This document shows, in pieces, positions 21,986 through 33,452 of a DNA stretch of 64,000 nt. The stretch is from the NCBI RefSeq assembly GCF_031755915.1, contig NC_083387.1, positions 10,871,001 to 10,935,000 of the forward strand, in the 5' to 3' direction. A program made the position numbers and the translations under genes. This DNA is from Ziziphus jujuba (Eukaryota > Streptophyta > Magnoliopsida > Rosales > Rhamnaceae). Position 1 is the stretch's first letter. Every line of letters starts with the position of its first letter. Below the pieces are notes generated by a model that saw only the letters and a list, made by a program, of their open reading frames with translations, was not told the origin of the DNA and searched no databases.

Positions 21986-24735
21986 TTCAAAACATACTAA
22001 GTATCTACTTCTGCAATCGTAGAATCTTTGCTGGAAGGTTTAACTATAATCCTGAAGCAAAAGTAATGAAAAAATACAAATACATTTTTAGTAAATGAGT
22101 ACATAAAATAAGCCAAACAATTATGTTATTAACGCCTACTGGAATAGCATTTTAAATACAAATACAAATGCATTTTTCAGTAAATGAGTAAAGATAAAAT
22201 AGGAATGCATTTTATGTAAATGAGTACAAATGCTGATTAAGGGAAAATGTTGCCATATATGTACACATATTTATATTTATAACACACCCTGTGAAATCTG
22301 ATAGAAGGTACTAGCTGCTGGATAGAGAAGACAAACGAGTTTTGAGGACCCTACAATGAGAACATGTTTCTTGGTACTATAGTGCTACTAAAAAAGGAAC
22401 CCTATTACCTAGCTTCGTAATCTTATACAATCTGAGATCTAATTACTTGAAGATGACTGGCTTTTTTAAATTTAGTATTTGTAATATTTAACATAAATAT
22501 ATCGTTTTCATGTAGGTATATGAAATTGACTGATATGAAAATTGTAAAAGAAAGGAAACAAATATGTTAACAGTCTTTCCTGAAACAAAAATATGAAAGC
22601 CAAAAAAAAAAAAAAAGAAAAAAAGTCATGGTTTGCAAGCCACAATAATGAAAATTACACTCATTAAATTTAAATGAAATTTTGTGTTCCAAAATCCAAG
22701 CCACAATAATGAAAATTACACTCATTAAATTTCCAATGCAGAAGGTACATATCCATGCTCCTTCGACGAATTTTCACTTATCTGGTTAACTGGACAACAA
22801 TTTTTCACCAGAACTGAATTGGAAATAAATAAATAAATTATGGGTTTGAAATTTGAAACCCAGTTGCTTTAGGGCAAAAAAAAAAAAAAAGAAAGTTTTG
22901 TGGTCTTTTGGAGATGGTCTAGGCGAAAAACCTTTGCTCCTTTTCTTTATTCATTATTAAGTGGAGCTGTCAACAATGACCTTACATGTAAATTGGTAGG
23001 AAAATAATGATCGGTGAGACCATTTCCATATGAATTCTAGTAAATGTTATTTTTTTAATACAATATTGACTAATTAAATTCTTATTCTTAGGCTAATATA
23101 TAAATATATATATATATATATTTATTAATTAAATTGATCCATTGAAAGATCTAATGCTCTAAATTTGACCTCGATATCATCTTTCTGTGAATTCAAACAA
23201 AACATTTTTGATTCATTTTTATAATATTATATTTAATTTTTTGTTCATAGTTTATAATGCCTCCTTCGTTCGTAACAATTCATACTTTTTCCTCACTACT
23301 AGTATTGTGATAAGGCTAAGTCATTATTTGATTTTGACTTTATCTATCACCTATACGTAAAATATATTTTAGGAAATTTTTTTCGTAAAATAAATTAACA
23401 AAATTAATATGAAGTATATTGTATTTATTTTTTGGCTTACTTATTAAGCCATTTATGTTTACTATTGGGAGTTCATGATTTCAAAACATTAAGATGGAAA
23501 AAATTTATTATAAATGATAAAAAAAATTATGTAAAGAAGTAGCATAAAGCCAAATTATGTATATATATATATATGTATATATATCCACATACCAGGTAAT
23601 CTTTAACTCCGATCTGCAGAAACGTACAATTTAATTACATCCTTTTGAAGTGTATAGGCTCCACAATGAATATTCAGATGATGCAGGGAGAGTGAACTGA
23701 ACTGAAGAGATTTTGGGATTTTCTGCAATGTTCGTCAATGCAAAGAAAGAAGGCTGAAAGGTACCCAACCAACAAAAGAGAAAGAGAGAGGAAGACACAG
23801 TATACATTTAATGTGGTAGCAGGACAGAAGTTAATGGGGTAGATAGAAATGAGGGATGGTCAAAAAAGTTGTTTTAATATTATCACCTGTATTCGAGACA
23901 GTCAATGAGAAAGCTGTTATTTTTACTTGACACTTTCATAGGTATCCATGTATTTAAATAGTTTACAAAAGCCAGACAATTAATTCCCTCCTAACAAGTC
24001 TCATTTGGACATACTACCATGGAGCCATTCATGTAAAAGTGATTGATACCATCCATTTAAATTATCATCCTTCTTATTTATTGCTTCTCCACATATCAAA
24101 TAATATGGATAATTTAATAATGAAATTGGATCCTTACACATCATATTGACACGAGAATCAAGTACAAAAACTAAAAACAAAATCTGAATATGGAAGAAAT
24201 TGGATCCTTTCACAAATATGGAAGTTTCCGTTTTTTTTTTTTTTCTTTTTTGTTTATTACATTTTGGTATCTTTTTTTCTACGAAAATCCAACTGAACAC
24301 AACTCTATAATTCCTATGTTCCAAGATTATGTGTAAGATTCGAAACATATTGGATACAAAGTCCTACAAGGTACCAGACACGGAAAGACTTTGCTGGCAT
24401 ACCTCATGCTGAACCAGAATCCTGATATCCCAAACAAAAATATATAAAAGAAAGAAAAACTTTGTGAAAAATTAAGTGAAAATTCAAACTCCAATGCCTG
24501 TTATCAACTGGCCCAGCGTGAAGGATTCTTTTCACATATACCAGGTTAGGCCATCTGCCTCTGTGCTAATAAGCCTTTGCAATTCAAATTTTTTTATGAT
24601 GCTGAAGAATGATGCCTAAAATTCACACAGCAGCATGCATCTCTAGCCGTCTTCGTGCTAAGATTTTCAAATTTGTTCAGAATGCTTTGAAGCAACCTGT
24701 GTGTCCACCGTTCTTGTGTCATGCTTTCTCTTGCT
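21986..24735. other. AT-rich spacer beyond mudrA
   Basis: The upstream region of the transposase gene, followed by spacer. A segment of about 33 bp (GCCACAATAATGAAAATTAC...) occurs twice, near 22640 and 22699. (TA)n tracts lie near 23100 and 23560. I see no clear terminal repeat of the MULE and no gene. Confidence 0.5.
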
Positions 24736-25754
24736 TCATCTCTTTGATCTAGATGTGCGGGTCTTTGTAGGATGCTTTACAGCATGCTCTTGGATGCCCA
24801 ACACTACATTTTCATTGGTAGGGAGTTCAGGAGGGGCATCAGGCCATGGTGTGCGTTTTGATGGTACATTGACCTCCAGAGGAGGATCAATTATCCATCT
24901 GTAAAGAGACCACACTAATGTCAAATGCATGTGCATAGGAAGAGATTCTGCTAAATGAATTTTAATTAAATAGGCAATTGACTGTCATGATTTTTGTGTG
25001 TCAATGATATATATTGAAATTTAGATGGCTTGATGAGGGGTGGGGGGAAAAAAAGCATTTCCATATGACAAAATTATTGAGTAAAGGTAAAGATTTGCTG
25101 AACCAAAGTAAAATAAAAAGAAGCATGCTACATAAAATCATAGTACAATTATATAAGTCAATTGTTTAAAGGATTGTAGTCAAATTGCAAGTAAGAAAGC
25201 CCTTGGGAATGAGGTCAGAGGACTGAACAGAAATACATTGAAATGCCACACCAATACCACTTGACCATTTGAAACAATGCAATGACATTCACTTGAAAAG
25301 AGAAGTTGAGCATCATTGTCACATTCACAGGTAGGTTACTAATTTTAAGTTCTACCCATGTGTGATATTCAAAATCACAATTTCACAGCCACAATTTTAT
25401 GCTTTGAAAATAAATTAGAGACGCATAGTACTTAGAAATTGAAGGATATAACAGCAGAAAGTTTAACATGACCAAGAGTATTACAAAACATTTCTACCAA
25501 TTGTATATGATCATTGGCACTGTTGACTCCATCTATGCTTCAAATTTTTTAAACAACCATGACAGCTTTCAGAATGCAAAAATCATATGCACTATAAAGT
25601 GGAAAATGGATTGGAGACACAATAGGAAAGAAGATATGGTACCTGTAGGGCCAAACCATAACCGCCATTCACATCTTACTCGAAATAAAGTAACTGGAAA
25701 ATAAAGCAATTAGATTATAAATTTAATGTCACATCAGCAACACAAAAGAAAATG

Positions 25755-25787
<33 letters not shown>

Positions 25788-26105
25788 TTCATAGTCATCA
25801 AACATGGTATATAAACAATTTAAATGCAAAAATATGAAATATACATACCTTAAATTTGCTTTGTGCATTTGAAGTAACTCTTACTACAATACCACACTCG
25901 ACTTGTTGCTCGTTGATCGTAACACCAAAGAAATGAGCATTTTGCTTATCCACCTGCAACAAAGCAAAATCAACCAAACGGAAAATTCCAGAAAGAATGA
26001 AAATCCATGATAACAAACATGAAAGCACCTTTCCACTAACTGATGACAGAATGGAATGTATCCCTAGTTGGCTGTACTCCATCCAGCATCATATCATCAT
26101 ACATA
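24736..26105 (-). pseudogene. Exon-like remnants, unrecognised; one PPR-like piece
   Basis: Several minus-strand pieces look like exons but do not join into one frame. Near 26030-26105 a piece reads DMMLDGVQPTRDTFHSVIS and then a stop; this resembles a pentatricopeptide motif. The segment 25849-25953 has clean splice sites and 35 codons (VDKQNAHFFGVTINEQQVEC...). About 25638-25690 encodes RVRCEWRLWFGPTG in a frame that does not follow from the previous exon. The segment 24736-24915 encodes WIIDPPLEVNVPSKRTPWPD and ends in TRTSRSKR. Splice phases conflict and stops intervene. I do not recognise the main protein. A decayed gene, or two gene fragments, is the simplest reading; a real gene with exons I have misplaced is possible. 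Confidence 0.35.
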
Positions 26106-26439
26106 TCTCTCAGCAAGAAATGCCTACCACCACCGTTATTAAAAAAAAAAAAAAAAACAGAACACAACTTTCACAATTTCTCTTTCACAATTTCTCCCAA
26201 AAAAAAAAAAATTCCCAAAACCACTAAAAGAAAATCAAAATTAGAGCTGTTACCTACCTATTGCTTCTGCTTCTGCTCCTAGGGCTCTCTAAAATCCTGC
26301 AGTTTTCTCTCTGAGTCGCCTCTTCACCATCTCCTTCAAAACGCGCAGTCTCCACGCTTACAATCCGGCCGATTCATGAAAGGAAACAGAGGGCTCCTAA
26401 GGTCTGGTTATGGGTAAAGAGATGGAGGGGAAAAGTCGA

Positions 26440-29040
26440 AGAAAGGAAAGAAAAAAAAATATAAAAAAAAAAACACATAAGGGTATTTTGGGATTTTAAA
26501 AGATTGGAGGGGTAGATCAAAAAAGAAATGAATTGAGAGGGCAAAATTCATAAAGCTCGGTCCTATGAGGGTATTGGGCCAAATTCCCCCATAACATATG
26601 ATATGCCGTGAGGCCCATTAATTTATTTTTGCTTTGGACATTGCTTTGGATGAAGCCCATCAAGGCATATTTCAGTTGGATTCGTTTAGCAACTTTATGG
26701 CATGTTAAAAAATCCAAAAAATTATAGAAATTTAAAAATAATAATAATAAGGGAAGAAGAAGAAGAAGAACCATGTTCATTTCTTTCATCAACATTGTTA
26801 TCAAAATTAGGAGAGTTTTTTACGTTCTATAACATGATTTTCAATATTCTTGCCAAAATATATATATTAAAAAAAAAAAAACCATGTTTAAACTTAGGTT
26901 ATGTTTGGTTTACCACATAAAATTAGTTTGAATCTCGTTATCTTATAATTAACTTTTCATGACTTACTTAAGATTTTTTTTTTATTAAAAAAAATAAAGA
27001 AATAAAAGAAACAAAACTTAAGCAAGATTAGCTACTTTTTCCATTATTTTTTTTTTCTTTTGCCAACTTTCCCTTTTTTTCTTTTTTATTTGTGGATTTC
27101 CTTTTTTTTTTTTAATTTCTCTTTAAATATATAATACACATTTGATAAGTAATTTTTAAAGTTTCAGAACTACTTTCCCACTCTCTATGAAAGAAAATTT
27201 GTAACAGCGATTTTAATTAGCAACATTAAACTGTATTTTCTTTAGTTTCAAATTCAAATTATTTGATATTCAAAAGTGAAATATCAATTATATATACAGT
27301 AGTGTTGTAGGTATTAAAATGTTAACTAACAATATATATTAATATGTTATTCATTAGTATATTCATATAATCTTAAAATGAATTATTGAACTTTTAAATG
27401 AATAAGTGAATTAAAAAATAAATTAATTAAATATATTTATATCACCTATTATATCATTTGGTAAATATATTTAATAAAAATTTTTATATCTCTAATATTA
27501 TTATATATATATATATATATATTAAGGGTGAAGATTCAAAATTGGGATCATTGCACCAAAAATCCAAATCAAAATGCTCTTAATAATTTTCTTCTTTAAC
27601 ATATATATATAATGAAAAATAATATTTATCACCATTAACGACTAAGTCACACATACATGCTAATTGATCGATTTAAATTTAGGCTACCATTCAATGTTCA
27701 CCTTTCTATATTAGATATTTGGTTTTGAAATTTTTTTTTAAAGAAAACATTAAATATAATTAATTAATATTTATCAATTTAGCATGGAACAATCACAATT
27801 AGTAACAAATATCAAAATTCATTTAATTATAATAGACTAAGGTACAATTTGTCCCTGTGAGATAACTCAAAACTTATCCCAAAAAAAAAAAAAATTTATT
27901 ATATGGTAATAAACCTAGTAAATTATCAAATTACAATATTGTGAAATGGTAAAATAGAAAGTGTTACATGAACAAAGATATTTGAGTTATGGGTAGTACC
28001 CTATGATTTATACACCCCAAAATATATCCATTCAAAGACAAAGATGAAGTTTCTTAAATACCTTGGTACATAGAACTACCCTTTCTCTCATTAAATTATC
28101 CAAAATACGTTTAATTTTTCAATCACTATTGTTTACCGATGAAAATTATGTGATCAATTTAGAATTAACATTATTTACACTCTTTAGGTTTTAATTCTAT
28201 TTCAAATTATCTTCAAAGGTTTCAAATAATTTAAAATACCCCAAAAAATCATCAATACAAAGAAAGCATCATACGTCTTATTTACATATACATGTGAATC
28301 ATATAAGACATACCGTTATATTTAGCCACGAAAAACAAAAAAAGTAATTTGACAATCCTAAAAATATGGTAACGTTAACATTTTTGTGTCATATGCATTG
28401 AAAAGTGCAAAGTTTTATTTCATATGCCTTGAAAAATGTGCTACAAAATATATAATAAAAATAGATTAAAAAATTATATTATGCACGTAAATAGTTATTT
28501 TTAAAATAAAAAATTATATGAAATATTAATGAAAGTAAAAGATAAAATAACCAATAGACAATTAAATAAAGAAAAATATCGTTGCTATCAAAATTTTTTA
28601 TGGTATTTAAACATGCCACATTTTTAAAGCCCATAAATTTATTTCGGTAACAAAAATTTAATAGATATTTTGATTTTCAAAATGTGAAGAATAAAACTGA
28701 AATTGTTTATAATAAACTTCTTTTTATGATTTCAAGTGAAATCTATTAATATTTTAATATTACAATGTAGTCATTTATAAATATATATAAAATTATAATT
28801 ATATAAATATGATGTATACATAAAATTAATTACCAGATTTAATATATATAATTACATAATAAAAGAAAGTTTATTGAAAATTGCAAATTGTACAACAAAA
28901 TATGAAAATGGAAAAAAATTAAATTAAATTAAACAAGTAAAATATTTTTATTATAATGATATTTGATGAAATTGTAATAAAAATGAACATCAATGTATAA
29001 TTTTTTTTATTTTCATATTTGGAGTATATATGATATTAAA
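26440..29040. other. Very AT-rich intergenic spacer
   Basis: Long A/T runs, (TA)n tracts (near 27505) and no open frame of note. No transposon protein and no RNA gene are recognised. Confidence 0.5.
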
Positions 29041-29471
29041 AGGATGTATTCAATTTAAAATTTAAAAGATTTAAAAAGAGTTTAAAATTTTATAAGTATT
29101 TGATTTAAATTTAAAAGGAGTCTATACAAATCCGATGATATTCAATTCAGATTTTAATAGATTTTATAAAAATCTATTAAAATATATGTTTATTTAATTT
29201 GAATTTTGTAAAATTCTTTTAAAATGTAGAAATATTTAAAAAGTCATTAACTTAAAATGATTTTAAAAAATAAAAATTGGATTTGAAATGAGTTTAAAAG
29301 TGAAATTGTAAAAAAAATTATTAATATAAAATCTAACTTTAATCTCAAAAATTTTATTGAATTCTTATAAATTTTTTATGAAATATATGAAATTTCATAA
29401 TAATTTATTAAATCTTTTAAAATTTAAAATTTATTTTTAATTCATTAAACTCTAATAAATTGAATATATCT
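29041..29471. mobile_element. MITE-like element with imperfect terminal inverted repeats
   Basis: AGGATGTATTCAATTT at 29041 is mirrored by AAATTGAATATATCT ending at 29471, so the ends match over about 16 bp with few mismatches. The interior (430 bp) is AT-rich and has further internal inverted similarity (AATCTATTAAAAT against TTTTAATAGATT). No coding capacity. The target-site duplication is ambiguous because the flanks are TTAAA-rich on both sides. Confidence 0.55.
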
Positions 29472-30320
29472 TTTTAAATCTATTAGTAATAGCATGTTAT
29501 TTTTTAATGGCAAGATAATTGATGCCATTTTATTTTATCACACTTGAAACAGAAAAGAAAAAAAAAAAAGAAAAAGAAAAAGAAAAAGATCAAATCACAA
29601 AAGGTCTTAAATGATATTAACCTCAAAATTTAAGTAGGTGACTGTTAAAATAAATTAGAGATCAAAGTGCAAATCCATATTTGAAAAAGAAAGGGAAAAA
29701 AAAAAAAGAAGAAGTGCAAATCCCATTATATTATTGGTTTTTGTTTTTTCCCTTATTATTTTTGTTTTGTTTGTGAAAATATTTGAATAATTTTTTAAAA
29801 GTATTACTGACTAATAAAGAATGATTTTTTCAAAAATTACTTCTAAAAAAATATATATAAATCTCTAATAACATTTTTAATCAAAGCACTAATAAAGAGT
29901 AAGTTTTGTTAAAAAAAAAGAAAAATAGTTTTAGAGAAGAAAGACATAAACAAAAGCAGAAATTAACTTGAACAGTTCCAAACCGTAGAAAGAAGGTGAG
30001 ATCCGAATTACAATGCCCACTTTTCCCCGCCCACTGACTCTTTCAAACTCAAAACACTCGTTTTCTGCCCCTGAAAAACCACGGACTCTTCTTCGGTCCC
30101 ACAGCACCAGAACTTTCCATTGCACAATCCACCCCGTAAATTCTCCCCAGTCAACGTCTTCGCGTCTTTCCACGTAGGATTATGCCCAATACGTCAACCC
30201 TATCAATGGGCATTGATTCATCTGTCATAGTTTCGAATCACAGTCAAGTAACATTATCATGACGAAGATCGAGAAAGTATCTAAGAAAAAATTAAAAAAG
30301 TAATAAAATATCTAATCCTT

Positions 30321-30366
30321 ATCCAATTGGCTTGGGGTGTTCAACTGGAAACGCTTTTATATAATT
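30321..30366 (+). promoter_or_regulatory. CCAAT and TATA boxes of CBP1
   Basis: CCAATTGG at 30323-30330 and TTTTATATAATT at 30355-30366 lie about 180 and 140 bp before the CBP1 ATG, a usual plant core-promoter geometry. An ACGT core (CCACGTAGG) lies further up at about 30170. Confidence 0.6.
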
Positions 30367-30503
30367 GTACGGTGTTGTTCTTGAACCCAGTGGCATAAGA
30401 GAATTATCAATTTATCCAAATTCTGCACACAAAAATATCAATCACAAACCCCCAAAAAGAAAAAAAAAAAAAGGAGGAAAATTTCGAGGTGCGTTTGCAT
30501 ACG

Positions 30504-30768
30504 ATGATTAAGTTAGCCCTGCTTCGTTCTTGTTCTTCTTCTCCTTTACTTCTCGAAGCCAAAGATGTTCATCGTAAAGCACCATCTTCAACTGCGAGAC
30601 TTGTTTACAGTAGTACTATAAGCTGTTCTTCTTCTTCTTCTTCTTCTTCTTCTCCTTCCAGACCCAACGCTTACATTCCAAAGCTCCAACCTTTTAGCCG
30701 CACCAAACTCGAACGGGCCGTCAAAGAACCCCCTTTGATCGAAAAATCAGAGAACGAGCTTGCTGGTA

Positions 30769-30802
<34 letters not shown>

Positions 30803-31222
30803 TTTTTCAAGAGTTTGGGTGGTTTTGTGATTGATCCGTATAAACCCTGTTCTTGTTTCTATTGTTTGTTTTGATTATAAATATGGGTTTTGTTTTTGGT
30901 TTTAGATTATTGTTCGACGCTCGAAGGAGACGATTCTTATAGCTGTTGGAGAGCATATTTTGAGCTGAAAGATCTCGAGGTTGGTTTATTTTTCTGTATC
31001 TTCCTGATCTGTAATATAGTTTGGTTTTTGATCTGGGAATTTGTTTGCCTTTTTTTGAAAAAAAAAATAATAATAATAATTCCATAAGTTTAAAATAAAA
31101 TAAAAAAAGGTAGAGAGCAGAGTTTAAGTTATTCTCTTACTAATTTAACAGAGAATAGGATTTGTTATTATTTTTATTTTCCTTTTATCTGCTGAGAACT
31201 GGTTTTCTCGCCTAGAAAGGAA

Positions 31223-31255
<33 letters not shown>

Positions 31256-31722
31256 GGTTTGAAATGAAGTAATGAAGTAGACGATTATGGATTAATCTAA
31301 TTGAATCGATTATGGATTAATCTAATTGAAATGTTTAAGTTTCAACTGGTGCAAATATTTTAACTTCTTTTTTTTTTTTTTTTTAATGTGATTAAAAAAT
31401 TCTTGTTCAGAGAGAAGCACCAAAACAAGAAGTGGAGAAGCTTATTCTTCAATCAGGTGGTGTGAAGTCTTTGATTGGATGTTTACACGGCATAGCAGCA
31501 ATGCAAAAGGGGAAGAAGAAAGACTTCAGTCTGTCAAAGCCATTGAATTCAGAAGGAGGAGAGAGACCGTTTCCTATACCGGATGGATTGCCAAAATCGT
31601 TAACAGAGCTGGAGGAAGAAGAGAGATGTAGAATGCCAGACTCCCCCTACACAAGATTGCTTAGAACCAAAGGAAGGTTACCTGCTTGGTATTCTCAAGC
31701 TCCTGACCATGAAACAGATTAA
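30504..31722 (+). CDS. CBP1: CCG-binding protein 1 (CBP1/MEE14-like)
   Basis: Three exons, 30504-30765, 30906-30979 and 31411-31722, join in frame to give 215 residues. In Arabidopsis CBP1 (MEE14) is described as bridging the central-cell factor CCG, Mediator and RNA polymerase II in control of pollen-tube attraction. The N-terminus is serine-rich and basic (MIKLALLRSCSSS, a long Ser run near residue 50), resembling an organelle transit peptide. The conserved part runs from SCWRAYFELKDLEREAPKQE through GVKSLIGCLHGIAAMQKGKK to FPIPDGLPKSLTELEEEERC, ending in TRLLRTKGRLPAWYSQAPDH. The ATG at 30504 was chosen as the first in-frame one after the TATA box. A poly(G) run of 32 lies in intron 2. The neighbour relation to the LRR-extensin and sorting nexin matches Arabidopsis from memory. 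Confidence 0.9.
31223..31254 (+). repeat. Homopolymer of 32 G
   Basis: Thirty-two consecutive G residues in intron 2 of CBP1. Runs this long are rare in AT-rich plant DNA and are prone to G-quadruplex formation and to sequencing error. Confidence 0.9.
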
Positions 31723-31777
31723 TTGAACTATGTTTAGTATTGGGTTGGTCAATTTGTGATATAACTTAGTTGTTTAT

Positions 31778-31812
<35 letters not shown>

Positions 31813-32420
31813 TGCTAAGAATAAATCCTCTGTTTCATAGGTTTGGAATTGTCTTGGGTAATAGCAATTGCAAAATGTTGTATTTAAGGTTGAGGGGTTT
31901 TGCTAGCTTATTTTAATGATTTCTTAAATTGTAAATTGAACTAGTTTTTAATATGCTGGATTTTTATTGAATATAAGTGCCTGCCTATAAATATTTTTGA
32001 AGATCAACCACACAATTTTCTTTGTTGTGATTCAATTAGGCTACTGGTCAATCAATACATGAAGCATGAAAACTTGCTCTGTGTGGAGATGAAGAACATA
32101 TCTTTTGTTGTTTCTAATATTTTTCGCTTAAGAATGATAATTTCTTTTTACATTACTCATTGAAATACCATGTGTTGTGGTTTTAGGATTTGTGATTAAA
32201 GAGAATCCTATTAGTATAATGGACTGGTTTTTTCTATGCTGAATTTTTCTTCAAGTTATATCTTGAGAAGTATAACGGAGATAAAGAAAAGTTATCCCCC
32301 TTTAAACATTTTGTCACACCAGCCACAATTTGCCACATTCTTTCTTTGATTACCAATTTTAAAATGGCCGTGTTTGACATAGCTCTGTGTTTTTTTTTTT
32401 TTGTTTTTCTTCCTTCTTCT

Positions 32421-32456
<36 letters not shown>

Positions 32457-33350
32457 TGGGGCTAATAGACATAGCTTTATCAATAACACAGAGATGAAAA
32501 TTTAAAATCCAATATGCACTGTTTTTTCCCCACGTTGCTTGTATCTTGAAGTTATGTTCCCTAAAGAAAAATTTATTCAGACACTGCTCTTCGAAGTCTC
32601 ATTTGGACTGCAACATTTGGAGACGAACATGTTGCTCTTTTTCGGTGCATGCAAGGCATCTACAATTAGTGGGCAAAAACATGCATTTCAAAATTTCAAT
32701 ACATGGTATTATTCAACTGGAGCTCAAAAAGCTTCAAATAAGAAGTTTCTGAATTCTCAACGTGCTTAATTTTGGGAATGAAGAGTATGAATTACAGAAA
32801 GCCAGAATTTGAAGATTCCATGAAGATATATACCAAAATTAAAGATTAAGAATTACGGAAAGCCAGAATTTGTAGATTTCAGGGAGATATATAAATATAT
32901 ATAGTGGCTATGGGATAGTTGTTGACGTAAACAAATCTTGCAATTTCTTCTTTTACGTTCACCAACCATTGGTGGGATGAACACAAATCAGTTTGTTTCC
33001 CATTGCAGCAGGGCTGTAAAGATAACTATTTGAAGGTTTTTGTGGCAAGTAAAAGATACTTGATACCAAACTAGTGGCCAATTAATAACAACAAAAACAT
33101 ATATATATAGAATCTAACATGCCAAAAATAATATTTTTTTCACAAACCATCATATATGACCTGGCTAAAGCAGAGACATACATTAATTAGTAAGGCATAA
33201 TATGTCAGCAGACAATTTTCTGGCTCTATAACTCCAAATGCCATTGCCAAGTATATGTGGGTGTAAAAACTCCCATAATTTTCGATACTAAAACTGGACT
33301 TTTCATCTTCCATAACCTCTCAAAACTTTTAACAATCAGTAACTTCCTTT
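31723..33350. other. Spacer between CBP1 and LRR-extensin
   Basis: Contains an AATAAA poly(A)-like signal at about 31821, a (TA)n tract (31780-31810), long T runs (32390-32455) and a diverged tandem pair near 32791 and 32850 (GAATTAC.GAAAGCCAGAATTTG). The short open frames at 32539-32769 have no recognisable product. Confidence 0.5.
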
Positions 33351-33452
33351 GTTCCACCATATAACACCTTTTTCTATTCTCTTTCCAACCCCTACCCCCT
33401 TAATTGTCTGCCTTTCCTATAAGCAGCCTTGGGTCTACCAAGGCGGTCAGCC

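Noticed and set aside
32539..32769. Two overlapping open frames after CBP1
   Set aside because: No recognisable domain, no start context or splice support.
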